Shown: positions 35,041 through 46,830, numbered from the stretch's first letter. The stretch is DNA of 64,000 bases from Ursus arctos (GCF_023065955.2 NW_026622897.1:4221001-4285000), one strand, 5' to 3'. Program-made: numbers and translations. The notes: generated by a model not told the origin, from the sequence alone.

Positions 35041-35273
35041 AGGGGCACCTGGGTGGCTCAGTTGGTTAAGCATCTGACTCTTGATTTTGGCTCAGGCATG
35101 ATGTCCGGGTCGTGAGATCCAGCCCTGTGTTGGGCTCTGCACTCAGTGCAGAGTCTACTTGAGATCCTTTCTCTCTCCTCTCCCTCCACCATTTCCCCCA
35201 CTCACTCTCTCGCTCTCTCAATAAATAAATAAATAAATGTCTTGAAGGAAGGAAGGAAAGGAAGGGAGGGAGG
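35041..35273 (+). mobile_element. CanSINE nested in a MIR
   Basis: GGGGCACCTGGGTGGCTCAGTTGG (head), GGCTCAGGCATGATGTCC, CTCTCTCCTCTCCCTCC, (AAAT)n and then a GAAGGAAGGAAAGG tail that became a microsatellite. Target duplication AAGAAACTCGTCTAA (35026-35040) / AAGAAACTTGTCTAA (35274-35288), with one C/T difference at a CpG. Confidence 0.97.
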
Positions 35274-35288
35274 AAGAAACTTGTCTAA

Positions 35289-35375
35289 GGACACATCACC
35301 AAGAGGTAGAGTTAGAATTTAAACCTAGGTCACTGTGAACTCAGAATCAGAGTTCTAAACTTCTATGATGACTGG
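35289..35375 (-). repeat. MIR SINE (antisense), right part
   Basis: GGACACATCACCAAGAGGTAG, AGTTAGAATTTAAACCTAGGTC and CAGAGTTCTAAACTTCTATGATG continue the reverse MIR split by the CanSINE. Confidence 0.88.
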
Positions 35376-35763
35376 CCACCTAAAAGCTGAAGACGAGAAG
35401 CGCTAGGATTTAGAACACGGATAAAGATGAAGTACAGAAAGGTGAAACCACTCCTGACAAGCTTCACTGGTATCAAAGTTGGTCTAATCGTAGATCTAAA
35501 GATAGCTAGCAAAGTATCACACCACTCCTTGCCCCCACTTCTTGAGATCACAATTTTAGATGTGCACATTCCCTTATTTAGATAATAGGTTTTGTAAAGT
35601 AGCCTGGAACCTAGTAAGTTAGCACGTCATCTGAGTGGACAATTGCTATGTAAACTGCAAATAGCAGACTTAAAATCTACTGGAACGACAGCCAGTCAAC
35701 AGTTGAGGAGTACTTGACCACATATAAGCATAAGTAGGTTGTGAATCTAAAAAGTCTATATTA

Positions 35764-35955
35764 TTTTTTTTTAAGATTTTTTATTTATTTATGTGACAGA
35801 GAGATAGCTGGCGAGAGGGAACACAAGCAGGGGGAGTGGGAGAGGAAGAAGCAGGCTCCCAGTGGAGGAGCCTGATGTGGGGCTCGATCCCAGAACGCCG
35901 GGATCACGCCCTGAGCCGAAGGCAGACGCCTAATGACTGCGCTACCCAGGCGCCC
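35764..35955 (-). mobile_element. Young CanSINE (bear-like subfamily)
   Basis: Antisense: TTTTTTTAAGATTTTTTATT, TAGCTGGCGAGAGGGAACAC, AAGCAGGGGGAGTGGGAGAGG, CTCGATCCCAGAACGCCGGG, GCCCTGAGCCGAAGGCAGACG and ACCCAGGCGCCCC. Many CpGs survive. Exact 17-base duplication CTAAAAAGTCTATATTA at 35747-35763 and 35956-35972. Confidence 0.97.
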
Positions 35956-36584
35956 CTAAAAAGTCTATATTAACATTAGCTCTGGACTCCTTTGTCATAG
36001 AATTTAGGGACTGTAGATTATTGTTACAATAATTTAACCTGTTACTGACATTATGTAAAATTAACAATTTCAGATTAAATGAAAGGTAAGATGGCAGTAA
36101 TTGTAAATGTGCGAACATCTAAAACTAGATTATCAGACACCTAATTGTGACCGAAGTTGTTCTGAATTGACAGCTTTAAATCTGAATTAAGTCTTGTTTT
36201 AGGGCCTATTTTTCTTTTGTATGAATATTTAAACTACCCTAAAAAATAGTAATTTATGACCAACAGAAGCTAATAAATATTGTCTCATACTTAACTTGAG
36301 CTAGCCATCCGTGTCTAATTTATGTATTTGTTCTGCTAAATCTCATACATATATTATCCCTAGGCTGTTAAGAAATAAATTACGAGAAAGGACAGAGTGC
36401 CAGTGAAATTTTACAGTGGATTTAATTAATTATTAAGCCCATAAAATTTACTAAGCCTCCATCATGTAAAAGGTGTGATCAAAAAATTCAGCAATTAGTC
36501 GTTAATAATAATATAAGGTAGAGAATGATATAATCTAGCTCTGATGGGAAAAGAAGACTTTCATCTGATTCAGAATAAATAGGA

Positions 36585-36656
36585 TAAATAAATGTGTTAA
36601 TCCATGTAAAGCGCCCAATATAGCTTTTAATAAAAGCAGCTGTTATTACTAGTCAA
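36585..36656 (+). repeat. MIR tail fragment
   Basis: GTGTTAATCCATGTAAAGCGCCCAATATAGCTTTTAATAAAAGC follows the MIR terminal region. Confidence 0.6.
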
Positions 36657-37529
36657 CATGTCTGAATTTTATGAATTACTGAAGGTCCTATTTTTAAATA
36701 CCAAAATATGTTTCCATGTTAACATTTCAGGTTAAAATGACCTTATTATATACCCATATACTGCTCTGCTATTTTGTATAGGGTACCCTTATCATAAAAC
36801 TTCTCTCAAAACTCAGGGCAATATTACGAGCCCTGATTTGGGGGCTGAAATGTCATACAATAATGTTTTCAGAGGAAAGAGATAAAGAACATAAATTAAG
36901 TATCAAGTATTTACCCAGCACTTTATATATTATGTCTACAGGAAATAACATATTTTAATGTCCCTACCATTAGGGTTCCTGTCTTCCAGATTATAGGTTT
37001 TTCCTTTTAGCTGCACTGACATCAGCCTTTCCACAGTCACTCTTGTTATTAGAAACAGTCCCGCCCCCACTATAGGGCATTTTCAACATATTTTATCTAA
37101 TCTGCTGAGGATTAAGTAACCAGATGACCAAACATGTTAAACTATGTACAAAGAGACTGAGTGAAAGCTTAATGGGCTCTAATCAAGTATGTGGGAGCCA
37201 TGCACCTCATGGCCTATATTTTGGCTTCTCAGAGCAATTCGCCTTTTCTCATACTTAGCTGAATTCAGAAAACTTGAGGCTGTCAGACACCACAGCTCCA
37301 TTGAAAGTGTCAATGTCTATGCTTTTGCCTATCATTATAATGGTTGAATTAACCCACAAATATTAAGTGCATTGTCTAGCTGCCACTGGATGTATAATGC
37401 CATCATGAAGAGCTCAAATAAAAAGTATCCATGCCAACCCTCATTTCAGTGTGACTCTAGTCCAAGGGATGGGTCACAGACCAGAAAAGAAAAGCTCCAT
37501 CACTCCTCCTGTCAAGACAAACTTAAGAA

Positions 37530-37830
37530 GGAGAGTAAAGAGGAAGAAAAGAGAGAGAAGAGGAGAAAGACAAAGGAGAAGAGGAGGGATAGGCTGGAGA
37601 GGAGGGGGAGAGGTTGGAGAGGAGGAGGAAGAGCTGAGAGAAGGGGAAGGGAGAGGGTAGAGAGGAGGAGGGACAGACTGGAGAGGAGGAGGGAAAGGCT
37701 GGAGAGGAGGGGGAGAGGTTGGAGAGGAGGAGGGACAGGCTGGAGAGGAGGGGGAGAGGTTGGAGAGGAGGAAGAAGAAGGGAGAGGAGTAGGGGAAGAT
37801 CGAGGCTCGAGAGAAGGGGACAAGCAGAAG
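37530..37830 (+). repeat. Purine-only minisatellite (GGAGAGG-rich)
   Basis: About 300 bases almost free of pyrimidines on the plus strand. Units such as GGCTGGAGAGGAGGGGGAGAGG...TTGGAGAGGAGGAGGGACA recur with a period near 40 and an inner period near 20. At 37738-37815 the unit is almost perfectly repeated. The 184-codon Arg/Glu/Gly-rich open frame over it is a base-composition product. Confidence 0.93.
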
Positions 37831-38719
37831 GAAAACAAAGAATTGTCTTTGGTAACTAAGGGAAAGGAGGGAGCTGCCTTCTCTCCCTCTCCAGAAAAGG
37901 TCTCCTTGAAAACAAAGGGTACTTGAGTCCTTGCTCTAATCTACTAGAATGAAAATGGATCCCTCCAGGGGTTAGATAAACCCAGCCCCTAATTCTACAA
38001 TGCAAACGTGTTGCCAAGGTTGCTGGCCTCAATCCCCGCTGGAAGGTAAAATTACCTCCAGAGTTTATCTAGGAGCCTATCTTGAGACATAACAGAAAAA
38101 ATAAGAGAAATTTTATTGTATTTTCTTCTACTTTGCTGTCTGATTTGTAGAAAATGTCATCCTGACTTCCTGGTTTTTGTGGGCTACCCAAATGCCCATA
38201 CTCTGTTGTATTCACTCAAAAATGAATGTTTTCTTTTTTCCCCCTTACTGTTGTGGATGGGTTTCTTTTTGTTGGTGGGACGTTTTGCTTACCCATTAAC
38301 TTCCATTTGTCAGCTCTATCTCGCTCAATTTTCAGTCCTGAAATAATTCCCCTCCCCCAAAGCACCAAACTTCAGATACAAATTTGGGCTATATAGTCCG
38401 TGCATCATCGTTAATAGCGATCATTAGCAAGTTGTAAGCATGTTTCTAGAATAATACCTCACTAATTCTGAAGGCAGAGATGTGTGGGAAAGAAGAGCAT
38501 TTAAAATTGGGATTTCCTTTTATATACTGTGTACTGAAGCTTAAAATATGATAATTGCGATTTTTTCCCTTGAACCAAGAAGCTATTAAAAAATGAAATG
38601 CTCAAAAACAAATATAGGGAAATCTCCCAAGTTGTTTTTTTTTTAAGTTTTCTTTCCTCCATCTCATTTCCCCATTTTATTCTCTTAACAATGCTTGTCA
38701 TTATCTAAAATTAGCTTGT

Positions 38720-38795
38720 ACTCTACTTTTAAAAATCGAAGTATAATTTGCATATAGTAAAAGTCACCCCTTGTATGTACAGAAAAGCATTTTCT
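38720..38795 (-). repeat. Old L1 3' UTR fragment (weak)
   Basis: AAAAATCGAAGTATAATTTGCATATAG...AAAGTCACCCCTTGTATGTACAG resembles antisense L1M 3' UTR ('GAAGTATAATTGACATACA...TTCACCC'). Confidence 0.5.
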
Positions 38796-39104
38796 TATAC
38801 CGAATTTTCTATAAAATCCATCTCTGATAAATATTGAAAAGAGGAAAATTTCTAAAACCAATTGTTAAGTATCTTATTTGTGTTTCCTCCTCACTGAGCA
38901 CTGAAGAAAAATTTGTGCTTAAAGACACAATAAGCTAAAATTGAGAAATTATGTAGTTAGCCTCTTTCTTCCTCCTCAAAGGAAGCAAGCGGTTTCAACA
39001 GTGCACACAGATGTCCTCAAGGGCACCACGCGAGCGACACACAAGGAGAGGACTTGCCCCACCCATGCCATCAGCAGACAGAGAAGGCGAGAGTGGAAGG
39101 AGGA

Positions 39105-39288
39105 GGTGCAGATGGGCTTGGAAGTCGGGGAAGATACTTGTTTGAACCAAAGACCTATTACTTACTAACCTCAGAAAATGTCACTTACCCCTCATTTGTA
39201 AAACAGATATAATAGAAGCACTTTTATGTAATTGTGGTGAGGATTAAGGAAGATACAGAAAATACAGACAATGGATTAGTTTCCAGTG
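39105..39288 (+). repeat. MIR SINE (sense)
   Basis: CTTGTTTGAACCAAAGACC, CTTACTAACCTCAGAAAATGTC, CCCCTCATTTGTAAAACAGATATAATAG and TGTGGTGAGGATTAAGGAAG, in MIR order. Confidence 0.83.
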
Positions 39289-40204
39289 CCAGCAAGGAGA
39301 TTACAGGGTATGGCAGCTGGTGGTGGTGTTAGCACCCTCACTACCCCAGCCAGAGGCTGCTCACACTTCCCGGAACAGCTCTTGAACTTCAAGCAGCTCT
39401 TTGTGAAGAGTTGGCCTCTGGTGAAAACCAGAGGAACCGGTACTTCCCTGAGGGAGGGAAGAAATAGCTAAGACTTCCTCTGCATCTAGGGGATGCCCAG
39501 ACGAAGACGGTAATCGCTTTCTCCCTTAGAAAGTTAATGCTCTGTTACACAGTTTTGCCACAGCGACTAGAAATTCTGGTCCAGTCCTTTCCTTGAGCAC
39601 AATGTGGGATGAGGACGGGACTGGAGTAGGAAGCACTCTGGTTCCTTTCAGAGGGTTTGGACTTACGGGAGGTTCAGAGCGGCTCCGTAAACCATCAGAC
39701 ACCTCTGGCTGCACATTCAGATGCATGAGGATGAGGAACCTGGTCAGTGCAAAAGCTTCTTTTTTCTATGCTTGCACAGGAGCTCCCTTTTATTTTGACT
39801 CCTAGGGAAGACTTCTTTTGAAACTCAGGTGGGGGAGGGGTTCTTCGGCTTTGGGGCATTTATGAGTCATGTCTGACCAGGGGCTGAGGTGCACGTGGGG
39901 GCTGCCCACTCTGCCCACCCGCTCTCTGTGCCTGAGCCCCCAGGGTAGGCTTGCCATAAAGAGATATGTAATAAGACAAAAGCCGAGGGAAGTAAAGATG
40001 ACCCTAGACTTAAATCCTGCTTACCTGGGATTAAAAACAAAACAAAACAAAGGCAATGATCAATATATATGTGACTTATCACCCCTGGTAGACCGTGAAC
40101 TACTTGAGCAAACAGCCTTTGTTTCATTCGTTTCCGCGGATTCTAGCATCTTACCTGCGGGAGGCGCTCAGGCTGACAGCATTTGCTGATGTTGTAAGGA
40201 GGTA

Positions 40205-40355
40205 ACATGTATGCTGCTAAAAGATGTGGATCAGAAAAATTTAAGGTCTAGTTCTAGCCCTGGCCCTGTTCAACCTATCTGGGCCTTCATTGCCTCAAAT
40301 TTAAAAAGTGGAATTGGATGATCTCTAATACAACTTTGAGCTCTAGAATCCTAGA
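40205..40355 (+). repeat. MIR3-like SINE (sense)
   Basis: AAGGTCTAGTTCTAGCCCTGG, ATCTGGGCCTTCATTGCCTC, GGAATTGGATGATCTCTAATAC and TGAGCTCTAGAATCCTAG fit the MIR3 3' signature ('TTGGACTAGATGATCTCTAAGG...CAGCTCTAACATTCTATG'). Confidence 0.78.
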
Positions 40356-40491
40356 GGGAGTAAGGGGAGAAAGGGTGCTTCTATCAGACAAAGTTTCATC
40401 ACAAAAAATCCCTAAGGAAGCATACTTGTCAGTTAATGGTTTCAGAGAACATCACTGTCACTGTTTTAAGACAGATTTTGGTGAATTAAAA

Positions 40492-41645
40492 AGGCCACAG
40501 CAACCTTTTTCATGACACATCTCCAAAGGCAAGAGAAACAAAAGATAAAATGAACTTGTGGGACTTCATCAAGATAAAAAGCTTCTGCACAGCCAAAGAA
40601 ACAGTCAAAAAAACTAAGAGGCAGCCCACGGAATGGGAGAATATATTTGCAAATGACACTACAGATAAAAGACTGTATCCAAGACCTACAAAGAACTTCT
40701 CAAACTCAATACAAGAAAAACAAATAAACAAATCATATAATGGGCAGAAGATATGAACAGACACTCTTCCAATGAAGACATACAAATGGCTAACAGACAC
40801 ATGAAAAAATGTTCAAAATCATTAGCCATCAGGGAAATTCAAAACAAAACCACACTAAGATACCACCTTACGCCAGTTAGAATGGCAAAAACTGACAAGG
40901 CAAGACACAACAATTGCTGGAGAGGATGTGGAGAAAGGGGATCCCTCCTACATTGTTGGTGGGACTGCAAGTTGGTACAGCCACTCTGGAAAACAGTGTG
41001 GAGGTCCCTTAAAAAGTTAAACATTGAGCTACCCTATGACCCAGCCATTGCAATACTGGGTATTTACCCCAAAGATTCAGACGTAGTGAAGAGAAGGGCC
41101 ATATGCACCCCAAGGTTCATAGCAGCATTGTCCACAATAGCTAAATCATGGAAGGAGCTGAGATGCCCTTCAACAGATGACTGGATTAAGAAGATGTGGT
41201 CCATATATACAATGGAATATTACTCAGCTATCAGAAAGAACGAGTTCTCAACATTTGCTGCAACATGGACGGCACTGGAGGAGATAATGCTAAGTGAAAT
41301 AAGTCAAGCAGAGAAAGACAATTATCACATGATTTCTCTCATCTATGGAATATAAGAACTAGGAAGATCGGTAGGGGAAGAAAGGGATAAAGAAAGGGGC
41401 GTAATCAGAAGGGGGAATGAAACATGAGAGACTATGGACTCTGAGAAACAAACTGAGGGCTTCAGAGGGGAGGGGAGTGGGAGAATGGGATAGGCCGGAG
41501 ATGGGTATTAAGGAGGGCACGTATTGCATAGTGCATTGGGTGTTACACGCATCTAATGAATCATCGAACTTTACATCAAAAACCAGGGATGTACTGTATG
41601 GTGACTAATATAATAAAAAAAAAAATTATTAAAAAAAAAAAAAAG
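40492..41645 (+). mobile_element. Young carnivore L1, 5'-truncated, ORF2 C-terminus intact
   Basis: About 1.15 kb. From 40540 it encodes the end of ORF2; an uninterrupted 200-codon frame at 40756-41355 holds the cysteine-rich motif C-X3-C-X7-H-X4-C ([18 protein letters not shown]), then [38 protein letters not shown] and the C-terminal stop at 41353-41355. The 3' UTR (GATCGGTAGGGGAAGAAAGGG...GATGTACTGTATGGTGACTAATATAATAAA) ends in A-rich sequence. Endonuclease and reverse transcriptase are lost, so it cannot mobilise on its own. It is almost the same as the copy at 15439. No target-site duplication could be fixed. Confidence 0.94.
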
Positions 41646-42394
41646 GATTCGGACCAGGAATGAAATTTTCCATCCCCGCCAGATGCGAGACAGAGAATGT
41701 GGACGAGCCAGTGAAAATGACCGATTTCCATTCACTCTGCGAGTTGGTCCTGCTACCTGGAGCTAGCCCGTCTGTACCTTTTAATGGGCCTGTGCAAAAA
41801 GTGAAACCTCTCTATTTGCTAAGGCCTGAGCATCCATCCAGCTCCTGGTCTTTGTAATTCGTACGGTGAAGAGAGAACCAGGGCATTAAAATGCACAGCA
41901 CCAGGACTGTGTACTTCCAGGGTTTCAAGCAGCTATCCACTGCTCCTCAGAATTACACAGGAGTCTTTTCTGAAATGCAGATAACAAGAATCTTATCTTG
42001 CCATAACAACCTCCAGCAATCAATTATGTTGCTACTAGCTGATAGTAGTAAAACCTTTTTCAATACGTGAAATTTATTGTAAAAGACAGCCGAGATCGTA
42101 TCTGTCCACTAAATTTCTCACAAACCCTAAATACCCTCTTCTCTTACATTCAAATGTTCACCAGTAGTTCTTTCAACGATGCCCTATGCCCTTCCACACC
42201 TAACTTGAATTCCCCCAAATGAATGAACTGGTTAATTAATTAATTAAAAAGAAAGTGCTACTGGGCTCACTCCTTTAGGAAGCTAAAACATCTGACAGTT
42301 CGCAGAAGGAGGCAGTTTTCGATGTTTACTAAAGTTGGCTTCCTATAAAAATGAAACATCATCCAAAGGATGGTATGGGGTAAACACTACACAG

Positions 42395-42513
42395 GGAGGG
42401 GACCTGGGTGGCTCAGTCGGTTCAGCGGCCAACTCCTGATCTCAGGGTTGTGAGATCAAACCCCACCTTGGGTTCCATGCTAGGCGTGGAGCCTTCTTAA
42501 AAAAAAAAAAATG
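42395..42513 (+). repeat. CanSINE, short
   Basis: GGGGACCTGGGTGGCTCAGTCGG, CTCCTGATCTCAGGGTTGTGAG, ATCAAACCCCACCTTGGGTTCC, then an early 13-A tail. The TC-rich 3' half is missing, so it was truncated or internally primed. Confidence 0.93.
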
Positions 42514-43344
42514 ATAGAGGGAAATAAAAGAGACACAAAGATATTCAGCAGCCTGCAGTCACAACCTCAGTCTTATTTTCTACTACCCTCCAGTGTGAAG
42601 ACACTGCACAATCGGGGAGACAGATACACGCATCTGGCAGGAACATGAACCATGAGCCATAGAAGCTCCCCGGGTAGGAGGAGAAAGCCGAGTACGCACT
42701 GAAACATCATCACTTTCTAGAAGAGATCAGTGGAGGAGTCATTTCAATTTCTCAGAGTGTACAGAATACTCTAGAGGCAAAATTTACTCAGACTGGCTAA
42801 TTTTTAGTATTGTGTCATTGAAGATTCAAAATTCCTAACCAGCATCTTATACCACATTTAACATAAAATGGAACAAATTAAATCCCAGTTCAAAGTCCCA
42901 GTATGAATGCTAAGGGCCACTGTAACACTTTACAAGCGAAATTTGAGTTAGATTACTCAGAATAAGCTAAAAGTTCCAAAACAGAGTTAGACCAAATGTA
43001 ATTTTAATGCAGAGCACTATAAATACAGCTGATTTTATACCAAAGACCAAGAAATCCATGCATTGGTTTAACCACCATATCTGAAGAATACCTTTTCTAA
43101 TTTTTGAAGCATTTAGAACACAAGAGAAAGGAGAAGAATGAGAGGGGATTAACGTGTTTTTACTGCCCATCTTGTGGTAGCCCAATGCTGATAAATACAG
43201 GATTATTTATTAGCTAGTCTGAATACAGAGTAACATGAATTCCCAATTTATTCCTGAATCTATGTAAGAATTGCCTTCCCTCACCATCACTCCCTCACCC
43301 CATAAAAAACTTTTCCCTGGTCTGGTTACAGATACCCAGAGCAA

Positions 43345-43450
43345 ATTAATTTTCTCCTTCTCCCTCTGCCCCTCACCACCCCTCTCTCTCTCTCTCTCTC
43401 ATAGATAAATAAATAAATAAATCTTTAAAAAAAAAAAATAAAAATAAAAA
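43345..43450 (+). repeat. CanSINE 3' fragment
   Basis: TTTTCTCCTTCTCCCTCTGCCCC, (CT)n, AGATAAATAAATAAATAAATC and TTTAAAAAAAAAAAA form the 3' half of a CanSINE without its head. Confidence 0.85.
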
Positions 43451-44324
43451 CTGGGAGCTACAAAGACATGCCTGTATTTGGAGAAGGCAAAACTGAGTAG
43501 GTAAAGTGATTCGTACTGATCAAAGTGAATGATTTATAATTAAGGAGAACTATACCTCACATATGTAACCTTACAAGCAATGCAGTTTGGATCATAAACA
43601 CTGCTTAAGAACAAGCAGAGGTCCCCAGAAATACAGCGATGTTGAAAGACAATGTGATGATCATAGAAACAATCCTTGAAATTCTTGGTGAGCACTGCGC
43701 AGTGTTGGCAGGTGGCTTTTAGAACATCTTTATACTTATAAGTATTTAATTAAGGGATGTAAAGCTCATTGAGAAGTATCAGATTCCATGAAGATCTAGG
43801 GAATTAAAGGAAAATTTTCTTTTACATTTTAAAAATAATTTTTTTTTAATCCTACAATTCCAATATTGCCTCAGGAACATCCCCTGTTATTTACAAAGTC
43901 TGGGTCTGTGAGGTTTGCTAAGGAAGAATTTCTCAACAAGAGTTTTCTAACACAGCTCCTATGTTGCAATCATTTTATTTTATTAATATTGTTATTCAAG
44001 AAAGATTACATTAAAATAAATGCTTTTATATGTGCATCCCTTCTGATTCAGTATCTGGATAACTACTGCTATTTACAAAGATTATATATTTGAAATAGTT
44101 CTTTTTAAAAAAAATCTGAAATCCAATTTCTGTTATCAAAACTGTAAGACTGTTCAGTGTCAAAAAAGCGAACAAAGCGGAGCCCTGAGTACAAACAGCG
44201 CAACTGAGAGTAACTTGAGTACATAAGAGAGTTTAATTTCAAGTAAAATTCATCTGTGGTGTCCACTAAAACAAATTTAGGTATTGCATCCGGTTACAAG
44301 TTCACTATGTTTTATCAAGTCTAT

Positions 44325-44500
44325 GGTAATCAGTGCTGTCCAGGATAATAGCCTCTAGCCACATGCGGCTACTGAGCATTTGAAATGTGGTTTGAGTACC
44401 TGAGGAGCTGAATTAATTTTACTTTCTTTAAAATTCATTTGACGTTAAAATCGCCCCATGTGGCTAGTAGTTACCATATAGACAGCACAGTTCTGCACAT
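44325..44500. repeat. Non-autonomous DNA transposon (hAT-like), most complete copy
   Basis: The ends are inverted: CAGTGCTGTCCAGGATAATAG at the left, and TAGACAGCACAGTTCTG at the right. Inner motifs mirror each other (AGCCACATGCGGCTAC at 44354 and CCCCATGTGGCTAGTAG at 44455). Related pieces lie at 9070 and 48985. Family name not assigned. Confidence 0.75.
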
Positions 44501-44894
44501 TGAAAACTTATATAACTTATTATGTAAGTATGTTAATTCTGCTCTCCAAAGATAATAGTCAAGCTCAGCACTGAAAGTGATTGACTCATTACCTATAAAG
44601 ACTTAAACTTTGGGAATTTTTAACCCACCCCTGGTATTTTTAACCCACCACTATATCGTCAGTAACTGTCAGAATGCCTGAGTAAGTACTGTATACGTGA
44701 ACAAATATATAATGCTAAACGATGAAAGAAAAAAAGGAAAATATTCCTATTTCGCTCCTATTTTATTTATTAAGTCTTTGCTAACCATATGGATTGTCTT
44801 CAAACTGGGAAGAAGAGAACGAACCTGGTAGCAAACAGGCAAGACCAGTTTAAAATGCTGCTTCAGCATCTCCCGCTTTGAAATGCTGTCACGC

Positions 44895-45090
44895 ATGGGC
44901 ACCTGCATGGCTCAGGGGTGCGAGCGATCAACTCCTCCCTCTTGGCTACACTCATGTCATGGGCTCAGGCCCTGAGATCAAGCCCCAGGTCAGCTCTGCA
45001 CTCAGGGTGGAGTCTCCTTGAGATTTTCTCCCCCTCCCTCTTTCTCCCCCTGCTCACCCTCAATCTCTCAAATAAATAAAATCTTTAAAA
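44895..45090 (+). repeat. CanSINE (older, diverged)
   Basis: GGGCACCTGCATGGCTCAGG, GGCCCTGAGATCAAGCCCC, TGGAGTCTCCTTGAGATTTTC, CCCTCCCTCTTTCTCCCCC and AAATAAATAAAATCTTTAAAA. Confidence 0.92.
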
Positions 45091-45943
45091 TCCTGTAATA
45101 CAATATTTTTCTAAATAGGATCAACTGAGAAACTATTTGTAACAAACTGTGAGTCATGTTATAGAATACATTTAGTATAAGCATATTTTGAGTTACAATT
45201 AAGAATTGTTCAACAATTGAAAGGCTTTTGTATATGAATTTCTGTTTTCTTGCCATAGGTTAATGAGAAGAACACAGATCACATCTGTGCTGAGTGAAAG
45301 AGAAAGGACGTGATGGTGAAGGTTTCACAGCGGCTCAAAGAGAAAAAGCTGGCGCGGGAAGTGAGTTATTCTCTGGTACGCGGCAGTAACACTTACAGCA
45401 CAGCTAATAATGCTACTAGTTTGGCCACAGGTTTTAAAACGTGTAATTGGGAAAAAGATGTGACTTTTGTTGAATTATTAGGTTTTTCTACATCCTCTTG
45501 TTAATGAGTCAAGACTCTGCCTGGGACAGCATTAGTTTTTACTCCTTCTTGTCCCATTACAAAAGTTTTAGTACAAAAGAAGTCTATTTCTGTCATAGAT
45601 TTTCATGAAATTTTATTAAAATACCAAATATGCTCTTGGCTATTGGAAGATTGGAAAATCTCAGAGGGGAAACTGCACATTTTCATCCCAAGGTTCATGA
45701 GAATGCTGATTTTATATATGTTGTGTGTACAGGTTAGGAGATATTACTCACATAAAAGCACTAATTTTTTAAAAAACAAATTTATAGTATAGCAGGTATG
45801 ATTTAGCCTCAAAAAATCATTTATTTTCACATAACTCAATATTTATAAGTTAAAATAGATTAGTTTTTATGGGAATATGGTATTTTTATTATAAATATAT
45901 TTTCATTATATATCAATTACATGCACAAAAATTTCAGACACTT

Positions 45944-46144
45944 TTTTTTTTTTTAAAGATTTATATATTCACCTTAGAGAAAGAGCTGGGGAGCAGGGGG
46001 AGGGGCACAGGGAGAGAATCTCAAGCAGACTCCCTGCTGAGTGCGGAGCCCCACCCAGGGCTCCATGCCAGGACCCCAACATCATGACCTGAGCCAAAAC
46101 CAAGAGCCAGAAGCTCAACTGCCAGACCCACTCAGGTGACCCCC
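45944..46144 (-). mobile_element. CanSINE with target-site duplication
   Basis: Antisense: T run, AAAGATTTATATATTC, GGGGAGCAGGGGGAGGGGCAC, GCAGACTCCCTGCTGAGTGCGG, CATCATGACCTGAGCC and ACTCAGGTGACCCCC. Duplication AAATTTCAGACACTT (45929-45943) / AAATTCCAGACACTT (46145-46159), one mismatch. Confidence 0.95.
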
Positions 46145-46309
46145 AAATTCCAGACACTTCTATGTTTATGCATAACTAATTAAGGCTAAGACAAAAATAA
46201 CAAGTCAAAACTGGGGATTAACAAAAAGTTGTTTTGTTTTTTTCGCTGTTACTTTTTGCCTTTGGAAGAGTTTGGCTTAGTACTCAAGTTATTTGGAGTG
46301 GCTGACAGT

Positions 46310-46830
46310 CACTTTAATGGCTGCCTCTGAACTTCAGGAAGAAATCCAAACTCTATCATGAACGAGCTCTGGCCACCTTCTCCAGCCCTCTCTCTCTCCT
46401 GACACTGTCCCTGCATTCCAAACATATCTACTTATCTAAATTCCCAGAAAGCTTCTTATTCTTCATATTTCCACACTAATGTTCTTTCATTCCTCGGATT
46501 TACTTTTAATTAATAAATATATTGACCTACCTACCTATTTATTTATTCATGGCTTAGACTATTGCCCCCATCGTCCTGTATTCAAACTTAAATTCGATGC
46601 TATGGTCCGCTTTCCCAGGACGGCATATTCTTCATGCTTTCTCCTGGGACTACTGCTATTCCTCTTTCAAATGTTCCATACCGTACTGATATTTTAACTG
46701 TCCTATCATCCTTATTTATCTATAAACACTTCATGCCCAGGAAGGTATCTGTATTTCCAGTGCCTAGCTGATTCCCAGATACACAGTCAGCAACCACAAA
46801 TAGTTTTAAATGAGTGAAGAGTAAAGTGCT
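46310..46830 (+). repeat. L2 LINE 3' region
   Basis: GAAATCCAAACTCTATCATG, GAGCTCTGGCCACC, CCTGACACTGTCCCTGCATTCC, ACTTCATGCCCAGGAAGG, TTTCCAGTGCCTAGC and AACCACAAATAGTTTTAAATGAG are in L2 order. Several local insertions of AT-rich sequence. Confidence 0.75.

Noticed and set aside
37372..37926. A 184-codon Arg/Glu/Gly-rich ORF
   Set aside because: It is produced by the purine-only minisatellite, where stop codons are rare; the reverse frame is an equally long Ser/Leu/Pro run.
40492..41645. A host gene with a zinc-knuckle domain
   Set aside because: The Cys/His motif and its flanks are the standard L1 ORF2 C-terminus, followed by an L1 3' UTR and A-rich tail.
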